From assembly GCF_001884045.1 (NCBI RefSeq), contig NZ_MACF01000046.1, positions 186,001 through 250,000 on the forward strand: 64,000 nt of DNA, read 5' to 3'. The translations under genes and the position numbers were made by a program. The DNA is from Bacillus mobilis (GTDB taxonomy: Bacteria > Bacillota > Bacilli > Bacillales > Bacillaceae_G). Under the pieces are notes generated by a model, which was not told where the DNA came from, ran no database searches, and saw nothing but the letters and a program-made list of their open reading frames with translations. Shown piece after piece: positions 8,668 to 17,953 of this stretch (positions within the stretch are counted from its first letter, which is position 1; each line of letters begins with the position of its first letter).

Positions 8668-10041
8668 TTATGAGATTGTAACTGCTTTTTCTTTCTTCCA
8701 TGAAAGGCCAAATCCAGTAAAGCCAACGATAATTGTTAAGACTGGGCAAGCTAAACAGAAAATTGCGAATGGAAGGTAATCAAATGTCGGAACGCCAAGG
8801 ACGTTCGATAAGAATACACCACTTACTCCCCATGGTACGAGCGGGTTAATAACTGTACCTGCATCTTCTAATACGCGTGATAAATTACGACGCTCTAAAC
8901 CGACTTCATCGTATTTATTAGCAAATGCTTGTCCTGTTAAAACGATGGATAAGTACTGCTCACCAAGTAAGAAGTTTACACCAATTGCAGTTGAAGCAGT
9001 AGAAATAATTAAACGTGTGCTATTTTTTACGAAGCTAGAGATAATATTCATTAGCTGCGTGATAATACCCATTCCTTGTAATAATCCTCCCATACAAAGA
9101 GCTAGGAAAATAAGGGCAATCGACATCATCATGCTTTGCAGGCCACCGCGAGATAGTAAGCTATCAATGTCTTTAATACCAGTTTTAGAAACGTAGCCGT
9201 CTTGCATAATTTTCATTAAATCAGCTAAAGAAGTGCTAGGTTTAAAAATAAAGAGAATAATAATTCCTACCACAATTCCTGCAAGTAATGTTGGAACTGC
9301 TGGAACTTTTTTAAATGCGAATAAGAACAGTAATAAAATTGGAATAAGTGTAACGATAGAAATCGTTGCATTTTTCTCTAATGTGCTAATAAAGCTTGTG
9401 AAGTCAACGTCTCCACTAGTGCCGCCTCCTAAAATGAAAAAGGCGATAAAAGCAATAATGAATGCTGGAACTGTTGTCCAAAGCATGTTACGAATATGCT
9501 CAAATAAATCTACACCCGTAACAGCAGGAGCTAAGTTAGTTGTATCAGATAAAGGAGACATTTTATCTCCAAAGAATGCACCAGAAATAATTGCACCAGC
9601 GATTAGAGCCGGATCGTATCCGAGAGCACTACCCATGCCCATAAAGGCAAGTCCTACAGTTGCGGCAGTTGTAAAGGCACTACCGATACTTGTTCCAACA
9701 ATTGCACAAACAACAAAAACAGTCGGAACGAAAATCTTTGGAGATACAAGCTGGAAGCCGTACACCATTAAAGTTGGAATTGTTCCAGCAGCGATCCAAA
9801 CACTGATTAATACGCCTACAAGTAAGAAAATAAAAATAGATGGAATACCAGCTGAAATACTACTGATCATCCCTTTTTCCATAGTAGACCAAGAGATTTT
9901 TTTCATAAATCCAAATGCTAATAAAAGAACGATACCAAATAAAATTGGGATGTGTGGTGAAACTTCTAATTGAATAACACTAAAGCCAATACAGAAAAAG
10001 ATAAATAATGTTAAAAGAACAGATTCAATTTTTGAAACCAT
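8668..10041 (-). CDS. NhaC-family Na+/H+ antiporter-type carrier; T-box control suggests an amino acid (tyrosine) transporter
   Basis: 457 residues, highly hydrophobic with about 11-12 helices. The family signature is seen in GTSIGSAFTTAATVGLAFMG and GDKMSPLSDTTNLAPA, typical of NhaC-type antiporters. RBS AGGAGGGG precedes ATG 10041. The gene sits directly behind a T-box leader (10190-10540), a tRNA sensor that normally controls aminoacyl-tRNA synthetases and amino acid biosynthesis or uptake. NhaC-type genes with tyrosine T-boxes (yheL-like) have been proposed to be tyrosine transporters. The probable specifier codon here is UAC, so tyrosine uptake is a better guess than sodium homeostasis; substrate is inference. 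Confidence 0.85.
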   Translation of the reverse strand: MVSKIESVLLTLFIFFCIGFSVIQLEVSPHIPILFGIVLLLAFGFMKKISWSTMEKGMISSISAGIPSIFIFLLVGVLISVWIAAGTIPTLMVYGFQLVSPKIFVPTVFVVCAIVGTSIGSAFTTAATVGLAFMGMGSALGYDPALIAGAIISGAFFGDKMSPLSDTTNLAPAVTGVDLFEHIRNMLWTTVPAFIIAFIAFFILGGGTSGDVDFTSFISTLEKNATISIVTLIPILLLFLFAFKKVPAVPTLLAGIVVGIIILFIFKPSTSLADLMKIMQDGYVSKTGIKDIDSLLSRGGLQSMMMSIALIFLALCMGGLLQGMGIITQLMNIISSFVKNSTRLIISTASTAIGVNFLLGEQYLSIVLTGQAFANKYDEVGLERRNLSRVLEDAGTVINPLVPWGVSGVFLSNVLGVPTFDYLPFAIFCLACPVLTIIVGFTGFGLSWKKEKAVTIS

Positions 10042-10191
10042 TGTTTTCCCCTCCTAAGTAATCTAAAATAGCTCTTTTTTATATAAAATTCGCCAATATT
10101 GTTTATTTCCTTCTTAAATTTAGAATTTTGTGACAAATTACCGGTAATTGTTGATCCTTCAATATGATACGGAAATGATTGGATAAAAAAA

Positions 10192-10266
10192 CGTCCCTGC
10201 ATATAATTATGCAGGGACGAAGAAATCGCGGTACCACCCTAGCTTGTGAAATGAATGTATCACAAA
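10192..10266 (-). promoter_or_regulatory. Second T-box antiterminator/terminator module without its own Stem I
   Basis: On the minus strand the T-box core AGGGTGGTACCGCG recurs at 10227-10240, preceded by a short hairpin (GTGAT...TTCAC type) and followed by a terminator hairpin at 10192-10219 (CGTCCCTGCAT stem) with a T run. No Stem I or specifier loop lies between this module and terminator 1, so it appears to be a duplication of only the decision part of the T-box. Confidence 0.85.
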
Positions 10267-10302
10267 ATAAAGGGTCGTATGATATGCGCTAATAAAATAA
10301 AA

Positions 10303-10540
10303 ACGCCCCTGCAATATATGCAGGGACGAAAAATTCGCGGTACCACCCTAAATTGTGAAACAGTTTCGTTTCACCACTCTTTAGATATAACGGTCTATAA
10401 CCGTCTTTCACTACTCCTTACGTTTCGCAAAAGAAGCTCCAGGGGGTAATTCATAATTCGCTCTGTACTGGTTCGCACCGACCACCAGCTCTCTGAAATC
10501 AGAAATCGAAATACTACTAAATCCTATCAATGCCGATTCA
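10303..10540 (-). promoter_or_regulatory. T-box riboswitch (tRNA-sensing leader), probable tyrosine specifier
   Basis: Read on the minus strand: Stem I contains GAGAGCTGGTGG and GTGCGAACCAG. The specifier loop GAATTACCCCCTGGAGC places UAC (Tyr) at 10446-10448 in the usual position; an ACC (Thr) reading one base later cannot be fully excluded. The T-box core AGGGTGGTACCGCG lies at 10336-10349, followed by a terminator hairpin at 10304-10328 (CGTCCCTGCATAT stem) and a T-rich run. It controls the NhaC-type gene, through a second module. Confidence 0.9.
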
Positions 10541-10558
10541 TATGATGTTAGTTAAATT

Positions 10559-10586
10559 TTTATCACATTTTCAACTTATATGTCAA
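10559..10586 (-). promoter_or_regulatory. Promoter of the T-box/nhaC transcript
   Basis: Minus-strand TTGACA (10581-10586) and GATAAA (10559-10564) with a 16-base spacer, just upstream of the T-box leader. Confidence 0.6.
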
Positions 10587-10653
10587 TAAAAATGTGCAAT
10601 ATTTTTTTAGGGAAATAAAGGTTAAATGTTTTTAATGTTCTAAATTTGTACGT

Positions 10654-10659
10654 TATAAT
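10654..10659 (+). promoter_or_regulatory. -10 element before the first TEGK-repeat gene
   Basis: TATAAT at 10654-10659, followed by the RBS GGGGAGG and GTG 10682. The -35 region is weak. It helps reject the earlier in-frame ATGs, which overlap this element. Confidence 0.5.
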
Positions 10660-10681
10660 GAATTTGAAAGGGGAGGAAAGA

Positions 10682-11038
10682 GTGAAGAAAAAAATAATTC
10701 TTTTTACCACCTTACTAGTCATTGGCGGAAGTGCTGGAATTTACACAGCTTTTGCAGCTGAATCAGAGCAGGCGAAGCAAAAGCAAATACAGCAGTCAGA
10801 AGTGAAGAAAGTGAAAGAAACGGAAGAGAAGAAATCGATGGAAAAAGCAGCTGAGAAACTAGGAGTTTCTACTGAAGGGAAAACAAAAGAAGAAGTTACG
10901 AAAGAAGTAGATAAGGCTAGATTTGAGCAGCGCCATGATTTATTAATTGAACATGCAAAACAACTTGGAATTGATACAGAAGGAAAAAAAGATGAAGAGA
11001 TTATTTTAGAAATCGGAAAGATACAACACGGAAAGTAG
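10682..11038 (+). CDS. Secreted small protein with two TEGK repeats
   Basis: 118 residues from GTG 10682 (RBS AAAGGGGAGGAAAG). A signal peptide (MKKKIILFTTLLVIGG, cleavage near AFA-AE) is followed by a Lys/Glu-rich helical linker and two 35-residue repeats beginning AEKLGVSTEGKTKEEV and AKQLGIDTEGKKDEEI. A paralogue with the same repeat and the same 35-residue period lies at 17124-17444 on the other side of the biotin operon. Function is unknown. The protein is likely exported and highly charged. Followed by its own terminator. Confidence 0.8.
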   Translation: MKKKIILFTTLLVIGGSAGIYTAFAAESEQAKQKQIQQSEVKKVKETEEKKSMEKAAEKLGVSTEGKTKEEVTKEVDKARFEQRHDLLIEHAKQLGIDTEGKKDEEIILEIGKIQHGK

Positions 11039-11072
11039 AACAACTTATCGTATGATAAGTTGTTCTTTTTTA
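11039..11072 (+). terminator. Terminator after first TEGK-repeat gene
   Basis: AACAACTTATC paired with GATAAGTTGTT around GTAT, then CTTTTTT. Confidence 0.85.
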
Positions 11073-11095
11073 AGAACTATTTGATTTAAAAATAA

Positions 11096-11147
11096 TTGAC
11101 AGTCATTTGGATTTAATGTTAACTATATCTATAAACTAGTTAACATT
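11096..11147 (+). promoter_or_regulatory. bio operon promoter with BirA operator
   Basis: TTGACA at 11096-11101 is the -35 box. A near-perfect inverted repeat AATGTTAAC (11115-11123) and GTTAACATT (11139-11147), separated by 15 bases, matches the TGTTAAC-N15-GTTAACA operator of the biotin repressor BirA. The left arm overlaps the expected -10 position, so bound BirA-biotinyl-AMP would block transcription of bioA onward. Confidence 0.85.
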
Positions 11148-11160
11148 AGGGGTGACAATT

Positions 11161-12549
11161 GTGACTGTTAATAGTAATACGACTGAAAAATCGTCTTATA
11201 CATATGAAGAATTATCGGAGAAAAATAAAGCTTATGTATGGCATCCGTTTACACAAATGAAAGATTATTTAGAAGAAGATCCTGTCATTATTGAACGTGG
11301 AGAGGGAAGAAAGCTATACGATGTAAATGGAAATGAATATTGGGACGGTGTTTCATCTATTTGGTTAAATGTTCACGGACATCAAGTACCAGAGTTAGAT
11401 GAAGCAATTCGTGAGCAATTAAATAAAATTTCCCATTCTACTATGCTAGGACTTGCTAACGTTCCATCTATTTTATTAGCAGAAAAAATAATTGAAGTTG
11501 TACCAGAAGGTTTGAAGAAAGTATTTTATTCAGACTCTGGTTCTAGTGCCGTTGAAATTGCAATTAAGATGGCCTTTCAATATTGGCAGCATAAAGGAAA
11601 ACCGAAGAAACAAAGATTTGTTACATTAAAAGAAGCGTATCACGGTGATACAATTGGAGCTGTTTCAGTAGGAGCAATAGACTTGTTTCACCAAGTGTAT
11701 AGTTCACTTTTATTTGAAGCAATTAAAATGCCTTATCCATATACATATCGTTCTCCTTATGGAAATAATAAGGCGGAAATTGTAAAAAAACATTTAGAAG
11801 AAATGGAAGAGTTGCTGAAAGACAAACATGAAGAAATTGCGGCGATTATTGTAGAACCTTTAATGCAAGGTGCTGGCGGTATGATTACAATGCCAAAAGG
11901 ATACTTAAAAGGGCTACGTAATTTATGTACAAAATATAATGTTTTATTTATTACAGATGAGGTAGCGACTGGATTTGGGCGTACCGGGAAAATGTTTGCA
12001 TGTGAACATGAAAATGTAACGCCGGACATTTTAACAGCCGGAAAAGGTTTAACGGGCGGATATTTACCAGTTGCAATCACCGTAACGACAGATGAAATTT
12101 ATAATGCCTTTTTAGGCGACTATGAAGAACAAAAAACGTTTTTCCACGGTCATAGTTATACAGGGAATCCGTTAGGGTGTGCGGTAGCAATTGCAAATTT
12201 AGAACTATATGAGAAAACAAATTTAATAGAAGAAGTGGCACGTAAAACAGAATATGTGGCGATGCAATTAGAAGAACTCTTTGCATATAAACATGTAGGG
12301 GATATTCGTCAGTGCGGGTTAATGGTTGGAATTGAACTTGTGAAGAATAAGGAAACGAAAGAAGCGTTTGAATGGACAGAGAGAGTCGGTGTTCAAGTGT
12401 GTAAACGCTCAAGGGAGCTTGGCATGATCTTGCGACCGCTCGGTAATACGATTGTATTTATGCCTCCTCTTGCTTCTACAATTGATGAGATTGATGATAT
12501 GTTACGTATTTTATATAAAGCAATCTCGGATGTTACGGAGGGAGTATAA
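11161..12549 (+). CDS. bioA: Adenosylmethionine-8-amino-7-oxononanoate aminotransferase BioA
   Basis: 462 residues. Converts KAPA to DAPA using S-adenosylmethionine as amino donor. Class III PLP enzyme: [11 protein letters not shown] at the N-terminus is a BioA hallmark, [15 protein letters not shown] binds PLP phosphate, [13 protein letters not shown] holds the aspartate, and [12 protein letters not shown] the PLP lysine. A GTG at 11152 is also in frame, but GTG 11161 has AGGGG at better spacing. First gene of bioADFHCB, behind a BirA operator. Its stop overlaps the bioD start by one base. Confidence 0.95.
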   Translation: MTVNSNTTEKSSYTYEELSEKNKAYVWHPFTQMKDYLEEDPVIIERGEGRKLYDVNGNEYWDGVSSIWLNVHGHQVPELDEAIREQLNKISHSTMLGLANVPSILLAEKIIEVVPEGLKKVFYSDSGSSAVEIAIKMAFQYWQHKGKPKKQRFVTLKEAYHGDTIGAVSVGAIDLFHQVYSSLLFEAIKMPYPYTYRSPYGNNKAEIVKKHLEEMEELLKDKHEEIAAIIVEPLMQGAGGMITMPKGYLKGLRNLCTKYNVLFITDEVATGFGRTGKMFACEHENVTPDILTAGKGLTGGYLPVAITVTTDEIYNAFLGDYEEQKTFFHGHSYTGNPLGCAVAIANLELYEKTNLIEEVARKTEYVAMQLEELFAYKHVGDIRQCGLMVGIELVKNKETKEAFEWTERVGVQVCKRSRELGMILRPLGNTIVFMPPLASTIDEIDDMLRILYKAISDVTEGV

Positions 12550-13277
12550 TGAGTGGTTTTTTTGTAACAGCAACGGATACTGAAGTGGGAAAAACTGTAG
12601 TTGCAGGTGCATTAGCAGGTGTATTTAGAGAATTGGGATATAACATAGGGGTATATAAACCGTTGCAAAGTGGACATGTTGCATCTAATCCAGAGGGAGA
12701 TGCAGCAAGGCTAAAAGCATTATCGGGTGTACCGACAAAAGAAGATGAAATTTGCCCTTATTCTATTGAAGAACCGCTTGCTCCGAGACTTGCCATGAAA
12801 AGAGCTGGAAGAGTAGTACATTTAAAGGACATTATGGATCACTATAATGAACGATTGAAAGAGTTTAATAGTCTACTTGTAGAAGGAGCAGGCGGACTGG
12901 CTGTTCCGTATACAGAAGATGCTTTAGTAATTGATTTCGCAAAAGAATTACAGCTTCCTCTTATTGTAGTAGCACGTCCTACATTAGGAACAGTAAATCA
13001 TACCGTTTTAACGATTGCTTATGCGAAGGCACAGGGCTTAACAGTAGCAGGTGTAATTTTATCCGGCTGCAAAGAATGTGAAATGGAAAGAGTACAAGAA
13101 AATAAAGAAATGATTGAAGAACTAAGTGGGGTACCGGTTTTAGGATTATTACCATTCTTTGAAGGTGCGTTTACAAAAGAAGAAGTCTTGGAATCTGCTA
13201 AAGAGTATATAATGATTTCAAAATTAGAGGAGTTTATCCGAAATGAATCAAACGTGGCGCACACATCTTCAATCTAA
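12549..13277 (+). CDS. bioD: Dethiobiotin synthetase BioD
   Basis: 242 residues. ATP-dependent ring closure of DAPA to dethiobiotin. The P-loop-like [16 protein letters not shown], the YKPLQSG substrate segment and [11 protein letters not shown] are all characteristic of BioD. It overlaps bioA by one base and bioF by 35 bases, indicating translational coupling in the biotin operon. Confidence 0.95.
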   Translation: MSGFFVTATDTEVGKTVVAGALAGVFRELGYNIGVYKPLQSGHVASNPEGDAARLKALSGVPTKEDEICPYSIEEPLAPRLAMKRAGRVVHLKDIMDHYNERLKEFNSLLVEGAGGLAVPYTEDALVIDFAKELQLPLIVVARPTLGTVNHTVLTIAYAKAQGLTVAGVILSGCKECEMERVQENKEMIEELSGVPVLGLLPFFEGAFTKEEVLESAKEYIMISKLEEFIRNESNVAHTSSI

Positions 13278-14430
13278 ATTGCAACAATTAAATGAGCAAG
13301 GGCAGTATCGCAATTTGCATGTAACAGAACGAGCAGCAGAGACATGGCTTATTCGAGATGAAAAAAGGATGCTAAATTTAGCGTCAAATAATTATTTAGG
13401 GTTAGCTGGAGATGAAAGGTTAAAAGAAGCTGCTATAGCATGCACAAGAAAATATGGAACTGGGGCGACAGCATCAAGGCTCGTTGTAGGAAATTATTCA
13501 CTGTATGAAGAGGTTGAGAGAAATATATGCGATTGGAAAGGCACTGAAAAAGCCTTAGTTGTAAATAGTGGATATACGGCAAATGTTGGAGTGATTTCTT
13601 CATTAGCTAGTCGTCACGATATTGTGTTTAGTGACAAATTAAATCACGCAAGCATCGTTGATGGAATTATATTAAGCGGAGCAGAGCATAAAAGATATCG
13701 TCATAATGACTTAGATCATTTAGAGAAGCTGTTGCAAGTAGCGCCGCCAAAAAAGAAGAAATTAATCGTAACGGATACTGTTTTTAGTATGGATGGTGAT
13801 ACTGCATATTTACGAGAGTTAGTGCACATAAAAGAGAAATACGGAGCAATGATTATAGTTGATGAAGCACATGCGAGTGGAATATATGGAATGAATGGAG
13901 CGGGATTATCTCATATAGAAAAAGATGTTGCTCAAAAAATTGATATACACATGGGGACGTTTAGCAAGGCTTTAGGGTGTTATGGTGCGTATTTGACAGG
14001 CGATGCAATTTATATAGAGTATTTACAAAATATGATGAGAAGCTTTATTTTTACTACTTCTTTACCACCAGGAACGTTAGGGGCGGTACAAAAGGCAATT
14101 GAAATTGTGAAAGAAGATAATGAAAGAAGAGAGAGACTTATAGAGAATGGAGCCTATTTTAGGACACATTTGCAAGAAGCTGGTTTTGATATTGGGAATA
14201 GCTCAACTCATATTGTACCGATTGTAGTCGGTTCAAATGAAACAGCTTTACGGTTTAGTAAAAGGTTGCAAGAAGTAGGTATTGCAGCAATTGCAATTCG
14301 TCCACCAACGGTTCCAGTTAATAGTTCACGGGTCCGTTTTGCAGTTACGTCCCAACATACAATTGCTGATTTGAACTGGGCTATTCAGCATATTATACGT
14401 ATTGGTAAAGAAGAGGGGTTTTTAGTATGA
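13243..14430 (+). CDS. bioF: 8-amino-7-oxononanoate synthase BioF
   Basis: 395 residues. PLP-dependent condensation of pimeloyl-ACP and alanine to KAPA. The alpha-oxoamine synthase marks are visible: [11 protein letters not shown] near the N-terminus, [25 protein letters not shown] (PLP aspartate region) and [12 protein letters not shown] (PLP lysine). ATG 13243 overlaps the end of bioD, and GAGG just upstream gives an RBS. bioH begins at the ATGA overlap. Confidence 0.94.
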   Translation: MNQTWRTHLQSKLQQLNEQGQYRNLHVTERAAETWLIRDEKRMLNLASNNYLGLAGDERLKEAAIACTRKYGTGATASRLVVGNYSLYEEVERNICDWKGTEKALVVNSGYTANVGVISSLASRHDIVFSDKLNHASIVDGIILSGAEHKRYRHNDLDHLEKLLQVAPPKKKKLIVTDTVFSMDGDTAYLRELVHIKEKYGAMIIVDEAHASGIYGMNGAGLSHIEKDVAQKIDIHMGTFSKALGCYGAYLTGDAIYIEYLQNMMRSFIFTTSLPPGTLGAVQKAIEIVKEDNERRERLIENGAYFRTHLQEAGFDIGNSSTHIVPIVVGSNETALRFSKRLQEVGIAAIAIRPPTVPVNSSRVRFAVTSQHTIADLNWAIQHIIRIGKEEGFLV

Positions 14431-15167
14431 AAGAGCTAAAGATTATTTTTATTCCTGGGTGGGGAATGGAAGAAGGTGTTTGGACTTTAGTTCTGCCGTA
14501 TTTTAAAGGATATTCTGTTCAATGTATCAATTGGCGTAATGTGAAAGAACAAAGTGAATTTGCGGGGCGAATAATAGATGCAGCAAAAGATGAAAATGTG
14601 ATTTTAGTTGGATGGTCACTAGGAGCGTTAGCGGCAGTTCAAGCTCATAAAAAGGTTAAGGCGAAAGGTATCGTATTAATTGGTGGCACTGCTAAATTTA
14701 CAAATACGAGCGACTATACGTGTGGATGGAATGCTTTGCATGTAGAACGGCTGAAAAAGAATGTAGCGAGAAAGAAAGAAGATACGCTCAAGCGGTTTTA
14801 TGAAAATATGTTTACAAAAAATGAGCTGAAAGAGAATAAAAGGTTTGAAGATATGATAAAACGCTTTAAAGGTGATTCTATTCAGTCTTTGCAATTAGGT
14901 TTGGAGTATTTAATCGAAGCAGATATGAGGGAAGAACTGAAAGAAGTTAAAGTACCTATACTACTTATTCACGGAGAGCAGGATGTCATATGCCCATTAT
15001 CTGCAGCGCGTAGTATGGCTGAGAATGAGACTGCCACGCTCAAGGTAGTAAGTAAGGCTGGACACGCATTATGTGTAACGAATTTTGAATATTGCGGAAA
15101 TGAAATAATTCAATTTGTAGAGGGGATACGACATGATCAACAAAACGTTACTACAAAAACGGTTTAA
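14427..15167 (+). CDS. bioH: Pimeloyl-ACP methyl ester esterase BioH
   Basis: 246 residues, alpha/beta hydrolase fold. The nucleophile elbow is GWSLG, the acid lies in HGEQDVICP and the catalytic histidine in AGHALCVTN. BioH removes the methyl group added by BioC once the pimeloyl chain is complete. Start overlaps bioF (ATGA), and bioC begins 35 bases inside its 3' end, so the pair is tightly coupled. Assigned from fold plus position directly before bioC; alpha/beta hydrolases alone would not be specific. Confidence 0.88.
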   Translation: MKELKIIFIPGWGMEEGVWTLVLPYFKGYSVQCINWRNVKEQSEFAGRIIDAAKDENVILVGWSLGALAAVQAHKKVKAKGIVLIGGTAKFTNTSDYTCGWNALHVERLKKNVARKKEDTLKRFYENMFTKNELKENKRFEDMIKRFKGDSIQSLQLGLEYLIEADMREELKEVKVPILLIHGEQDVICPLSAARSMAENETATLKVVSKAGHALCVTNFEYCGNEIIQFVEGIRHDQQNVTTKTV

Positions 15168-15942
15168 CGTGGCAGCTGTATCCTACGATCAATATGCAAA
15201 TGTACAAAAAAAGATGGCACATTTATTACTTTCTACATTGAAGCGGCGATATAGTGCAAATTCAAGGATACGTATTTTAGAACTTGGATGCGGGACAGGA
15301 TATGTTACAGAGCAATTATCAAGTTTATTTCCGAAAGCGCATATTACAGCTATTGATTTTGCTGAAAGTATGATTGAGGTTGCGAAAACTAGACAAAATG
15401 TAAAAAATGTAATGTTTTACTGTGAGGATATCGAAAGATTACGACTAGAAGAAACGTATGATGTCATTATTTCGAATGCCACATTTCAATGGCTAAATGA
15501 TTTAAAACAAGTGGTAAGAAATTTATTTCATCATTTGTCTATAGATGGGATATTACTCTTTTCGACGTTTGGACACGAAACATTTCAAGAATTGCATGCT
15601 TCGTTCCAGCGGGCGAAAGAAGAAAAAAATATACAAAATGAAACATCGATTGGACAACGTTTTTATTCGAAAAATCAGTTGCGCCATATATGTGAAATAG
15701 AAACAGGGGATGTGCATGTTTCTGAAACATGTTACATAGAGAGATTTACAGAAGTTAGGGAGTTTCTACATTCTATTCGAAAAGTAGGAGCGACTAATAG
15801 TAATGAAGAATCCTATTGTCAAAGTCCCTCACTCTTTCGTGCGATGCTTCGCATATACGAAAGAGACTTCACGGAAAATGAGGGGATAATGGCGACGTAT
15901 CACGCTTTATTTATGCATATAACAAAAGAGGGGAAGAGATGA
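15133..15942 (+). CDS. bioC: Malonyl-ACP O-methyltransferase BioC
   Basis: 269 residues. SAM-dependent methyltransferase that methylates malonyl-ACP to start pimelate synthesis. The N-terminal [20 protein letters not shown] is typical of BioC, ILELGCGTGYVTEQL is SAM motif I, and SNATFQWLNDL matches the BioC motif after the acidic strand. It overlaps bioH and is two bases before bioB. Presence of BioC-BioH rather than BioI-BioW means pimelate is made on ACP as in E. coli, unlike B. subtilis. Confidence 0.93.
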   Translation: MINKTLLQKRFNVAAVSYDQYANVQKKMAHLLLSTLKRRYSANSRIRILELGCGTGYVTEQLSSLFPKAHITAIDFAESMIEVAKTRQNVKNVMFYCEDIERLRLEETYDVIISNATFQWLNDLKQVVRNLFHHLSIDGILLFSTFGHETFQELHASFQRAKEEKNIQNETSIGQRFYSKNQLRHICEIETGDVHVSETCYIERFTEVREFLHSIRKVGATNSNEESYCQSPSLFRAMLRIYERDFTENEGIMATYHALFMHITKEGKR

Positions 15943-15943
15943 A

Positions 15944-16942
15944 ATGAAACAAGTACAAACAAAAAGGGATTGGAAAAAACTTGCATATGACGTAGTAGAA
16001 GAGAAAATGATTACGAAAGAGGATGCAATAGCGATATTAGAAGCTGATGAGACAGAAGTTTTAGAAATTATGAATGCAGCTTACATCATTCGTCATCATC
16101 ACTTTGGTAAGAAAGTAAAATTAAATATGATTATTAATACGAAATCTGGATTATGTCCTGAAGATTGCGGATATTGTTCACAGTCTATTATTTCAGAGGC
16201 GCCGATTGATAAATATGCATGGCTAACGCAGGAAAAGATTGTAGAAGGAGCACATGAAGCAATTCGCCGTAAAGCGGGTACATATTGTATTGTAGCGTCT
16301 GGTCGTCGCCCGACGGATAAAGAGGTGAATCACGTAATTGGAGCTGTTAAGGAGATTCGTGAAACGACAGATTTAAAGATTTGTTGTTGTTTAGGTTTCT
16401 TAAACGAAGATCAAGCAGGACGTTTAGCGGAAGCGGGTGTACATCGTTATAACCACAACTTAAATACACATGCAAATAATTACGAAAGTATTTGCTCCAC
16501 TCATACGTATGACGATCGTGTTGATACAGTTCAAAAAGCGAAACAAGCGGGTATTTCACCATGCTCAGGGGCGATTTTTGGAATGGGCGAGACAATAGAA
16601 GAACGTGCTGAAATTGCATTTGAATTACAACGTATAGATGCAGATTCAATTCCATGTAATTTCCTTGTTGCTGTAAAGGGTACGCCGCTTGAAGGACAAA
16701 AAGAATTAACGCCGGTAGAATGTTTAAAAGTGCTGGCGATGATGCGTTTTGTAAACCCAACGAAAGAAATTCGCATTTCAGGAGGACGTGAAATCAATTT
16801 ACGCTCTGTGCAGCCAATCGGTTTATTTGCAGCAAACTCTATTTTTGTTGGAGATTACTTAACAACAGCTGGACAAGAACCAACTGCAGACTGGGGTATG
16901 ATTGAAGATTTAGGGTTTGAGATTGAAGAATGTGCATTATAA
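15944..16942 (+). CDS. bioB: Biotin synthase BioB
   Basis: 332 residues, radical SAM enzyme that inserts sulfur into dethiobiotin. The CxxxCxxC motif for the 4Fe-4S cluster is at residues 71, 75 and 78 (GLCPEDCGYCSQS). Other BioB segments are VASGRRPTDKEV, YNHNLNTHANNY, SPCSGAIFGMGET (including the 2Fe-2S cysteine region) and RISGGREINLRSVQP. RBS GGGGAAGAG overlaps the bioC end. Last gene of the operon, followed by a terminator. Confidence 0.97.
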   Translation: MKQVQTKRDWKKLAYDVVEEKMITKEDAIAILEADETEVLEIMNAAYIIRHHHFGKKVKLNMIINTKSGLCPEDCGYCSQSIISEAPIDKYAWLTQEKIVEGAHEAIRRKAGTYCIVASGRRPTDKEVNHVIGAVKEIRETTDLKICCCLGFLNEDQAGRLAEAGVHRYNHNLNTHANNYESICSTHTYDDRVDTVQKAKQAGISPCSGAIFGMGETIEERAEIAFELQRIDADSIPCNFLVAVKGTPLEGQKELTPVECLKVLAMMRFVNPTKEIRISGGREINLRSVQPIGLFAANSIFVGDYLTTAGQEPTADWGMIEDLGFEIEECAL

Positions 16943-16950
16943 GGTAGGTA

Positions 16951-16984
16951 AAACGCAAACTTGTAAAAGAGTTTGCGTTTTTTG
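16951..16984 (+). terminator. Terminator of the bio operon
   Basis: AAACGCAAACT paired with AGTTTGCGTTT around TGTAAAAG, then T run. Confidence 0.85.
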
Positions 16985-17123
16985 TAAATAAAATGTAATA
17001 AATAGTTGTGAACGCTTGATATTATTGGTTTTTGAGCGAAAAAAAGAATTTTGGTGGACGAATTTTCCAAGCCCCAATTGTACATAGTAAATATGTAATT
17101 TATATTGGGTTGGAGGATTTTAC

Positions 17124-17444
17124 ATGCACAAATATATATTAGCGATTATGACTTGTCTAATTTTACTAAAAGCAATAAGTACTGATCCAGTTAAGGCCGC
17201 CGAAAATCCTGAACAAAAAGAGATGCAACAACGAATTGAGCAACATTTTCGAACGAAAGCTGAACATTTTGGATTGAAAACCGAAGGGAAAGATTTAAAG
17301 GAAGTTCGAAAAGAAATTACTATTATAGAAGAAGCGAAGAAAAGAGAGAATGTATGGAGAACAGCACAAACGCTTCGTATACAAACAGAAGGAAAAACAA
17401 TGGATGAATTAATAAAAGATGTACGGAAAAAAGTAAAAAAATAA
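17124..17444 (+). CDS. Secreted small protein with two TEGK repeats (paralogue)
   Basis: 106 residues with RBS TTGGAGG. A short signal peptide (MHKYILAIMTCLILLKAIS, cleavage near VKA-AE) precedes two 35-residue repeats starting AEHFGLKTEGKDLKEV and AQTLRIQTEGKTMDEL. It shares repeat length, TEGK core and Lys/Glu-rich composition with the 10682-11038 protein, although the linker differs, so the two are diverged paralogues. Function unknown; no biotin-related motif is visible. Confidence 0.78.
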   Translation: MHKYILAIMTCLILLKAISTDPVKAAENPEQKEMQQRIEQHFRTKAEHFGLKTEGKDLKEVRKEITIIEEAKKRENVWRTAQTLRIQTEGKTMDELIKDVRKKVKK

Positions 17445-17475
17445 AAAAGAGGCCGCAGCCTCTTTTTATTTTTTT
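17443..17475. terminator. Bidirectional terminator between TEGK gene and ribH
   Basis: AAAAAGAGGC paired with GCCTCTTTTT around CGCA, A-rich and T-rich on opposite sides; ends both convergent transcripts. Confidence 0.85.
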
Positions 17476-17935
17476 ATGCCCATTGTTTTGATAAGTGAGC
17501 CATTTCAATCGCAGCAACGGCAGATTCATAGCCTTTATTACCAGCTTTCGTGCCTGCACGTTCAATGGCTTGCTCAATCGTTTCAGTCGTTAATACACCG
17601 AATATAACTGGGATGTCTGTTTGTAGTGATAAAGATGCAACCCCTTTTGCTACTTCATTACAAACGTAATCGTAATGTGTTGTAGCACCGCGAATTACAG
17701 TACCTAGCGTAATAACAGCGTCATATTTTCCGCTACTAGCCATCTTTTTAGCAATTAAAGGAATTTCGAATGCGCCAGGAACCCAAGCAACATCGATATC
17801 AGTTTCTTCTACACCGTGGCGCTTTAATCCATCTAAAGCTCCGCCGAGTAACTTACTTGTAATAAATTCATTAAAACGTCCAACAACAACCCCAACTTTT
17901 AATCCTGTACCAACTAAATGACCTTCGAATACCAT
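17474..17935 (-). CDS. ribH: 6,7-dimethyl-8-ribityllumazine synthase RibH
   Basis: 153 residues. Condenses the ribityl-aminouracil with dihydroxybutanone phosphate; forms the 60-subunit capsid around riboflavin synthase. Visible are [32 protein letters not shown] and [20 protein letters not shown] with the catalytic His. RBS AAAGGGAGAG before ATG 17935. Last gene of the rib operon. Confidence 0.96.
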   Translation of the reverse strand: MVFEGHLVGTGLKVGVVVGRFNEFITSKLLGGALDGLKRHGVEETDIDVAWVPGAFEIPLIAKKMASSGKYDAVITLGTVIRGATTHYDYVCNEVAKGVASLSLQTDIPVIFGVLTTETIEQAIERAGTKAGNKGYESAVAAIEMAHLSKQWA

Positions 17936-17953
17936 AATGAATCTCTCCCTTTA

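Noticed and set aside
9233-9973. 246-codon plus-strand ORF
   Set aside because: Antisense shadow of the NhaC-type gene; Ile/Thr/Pro-rich nonsense translation and no RBS.
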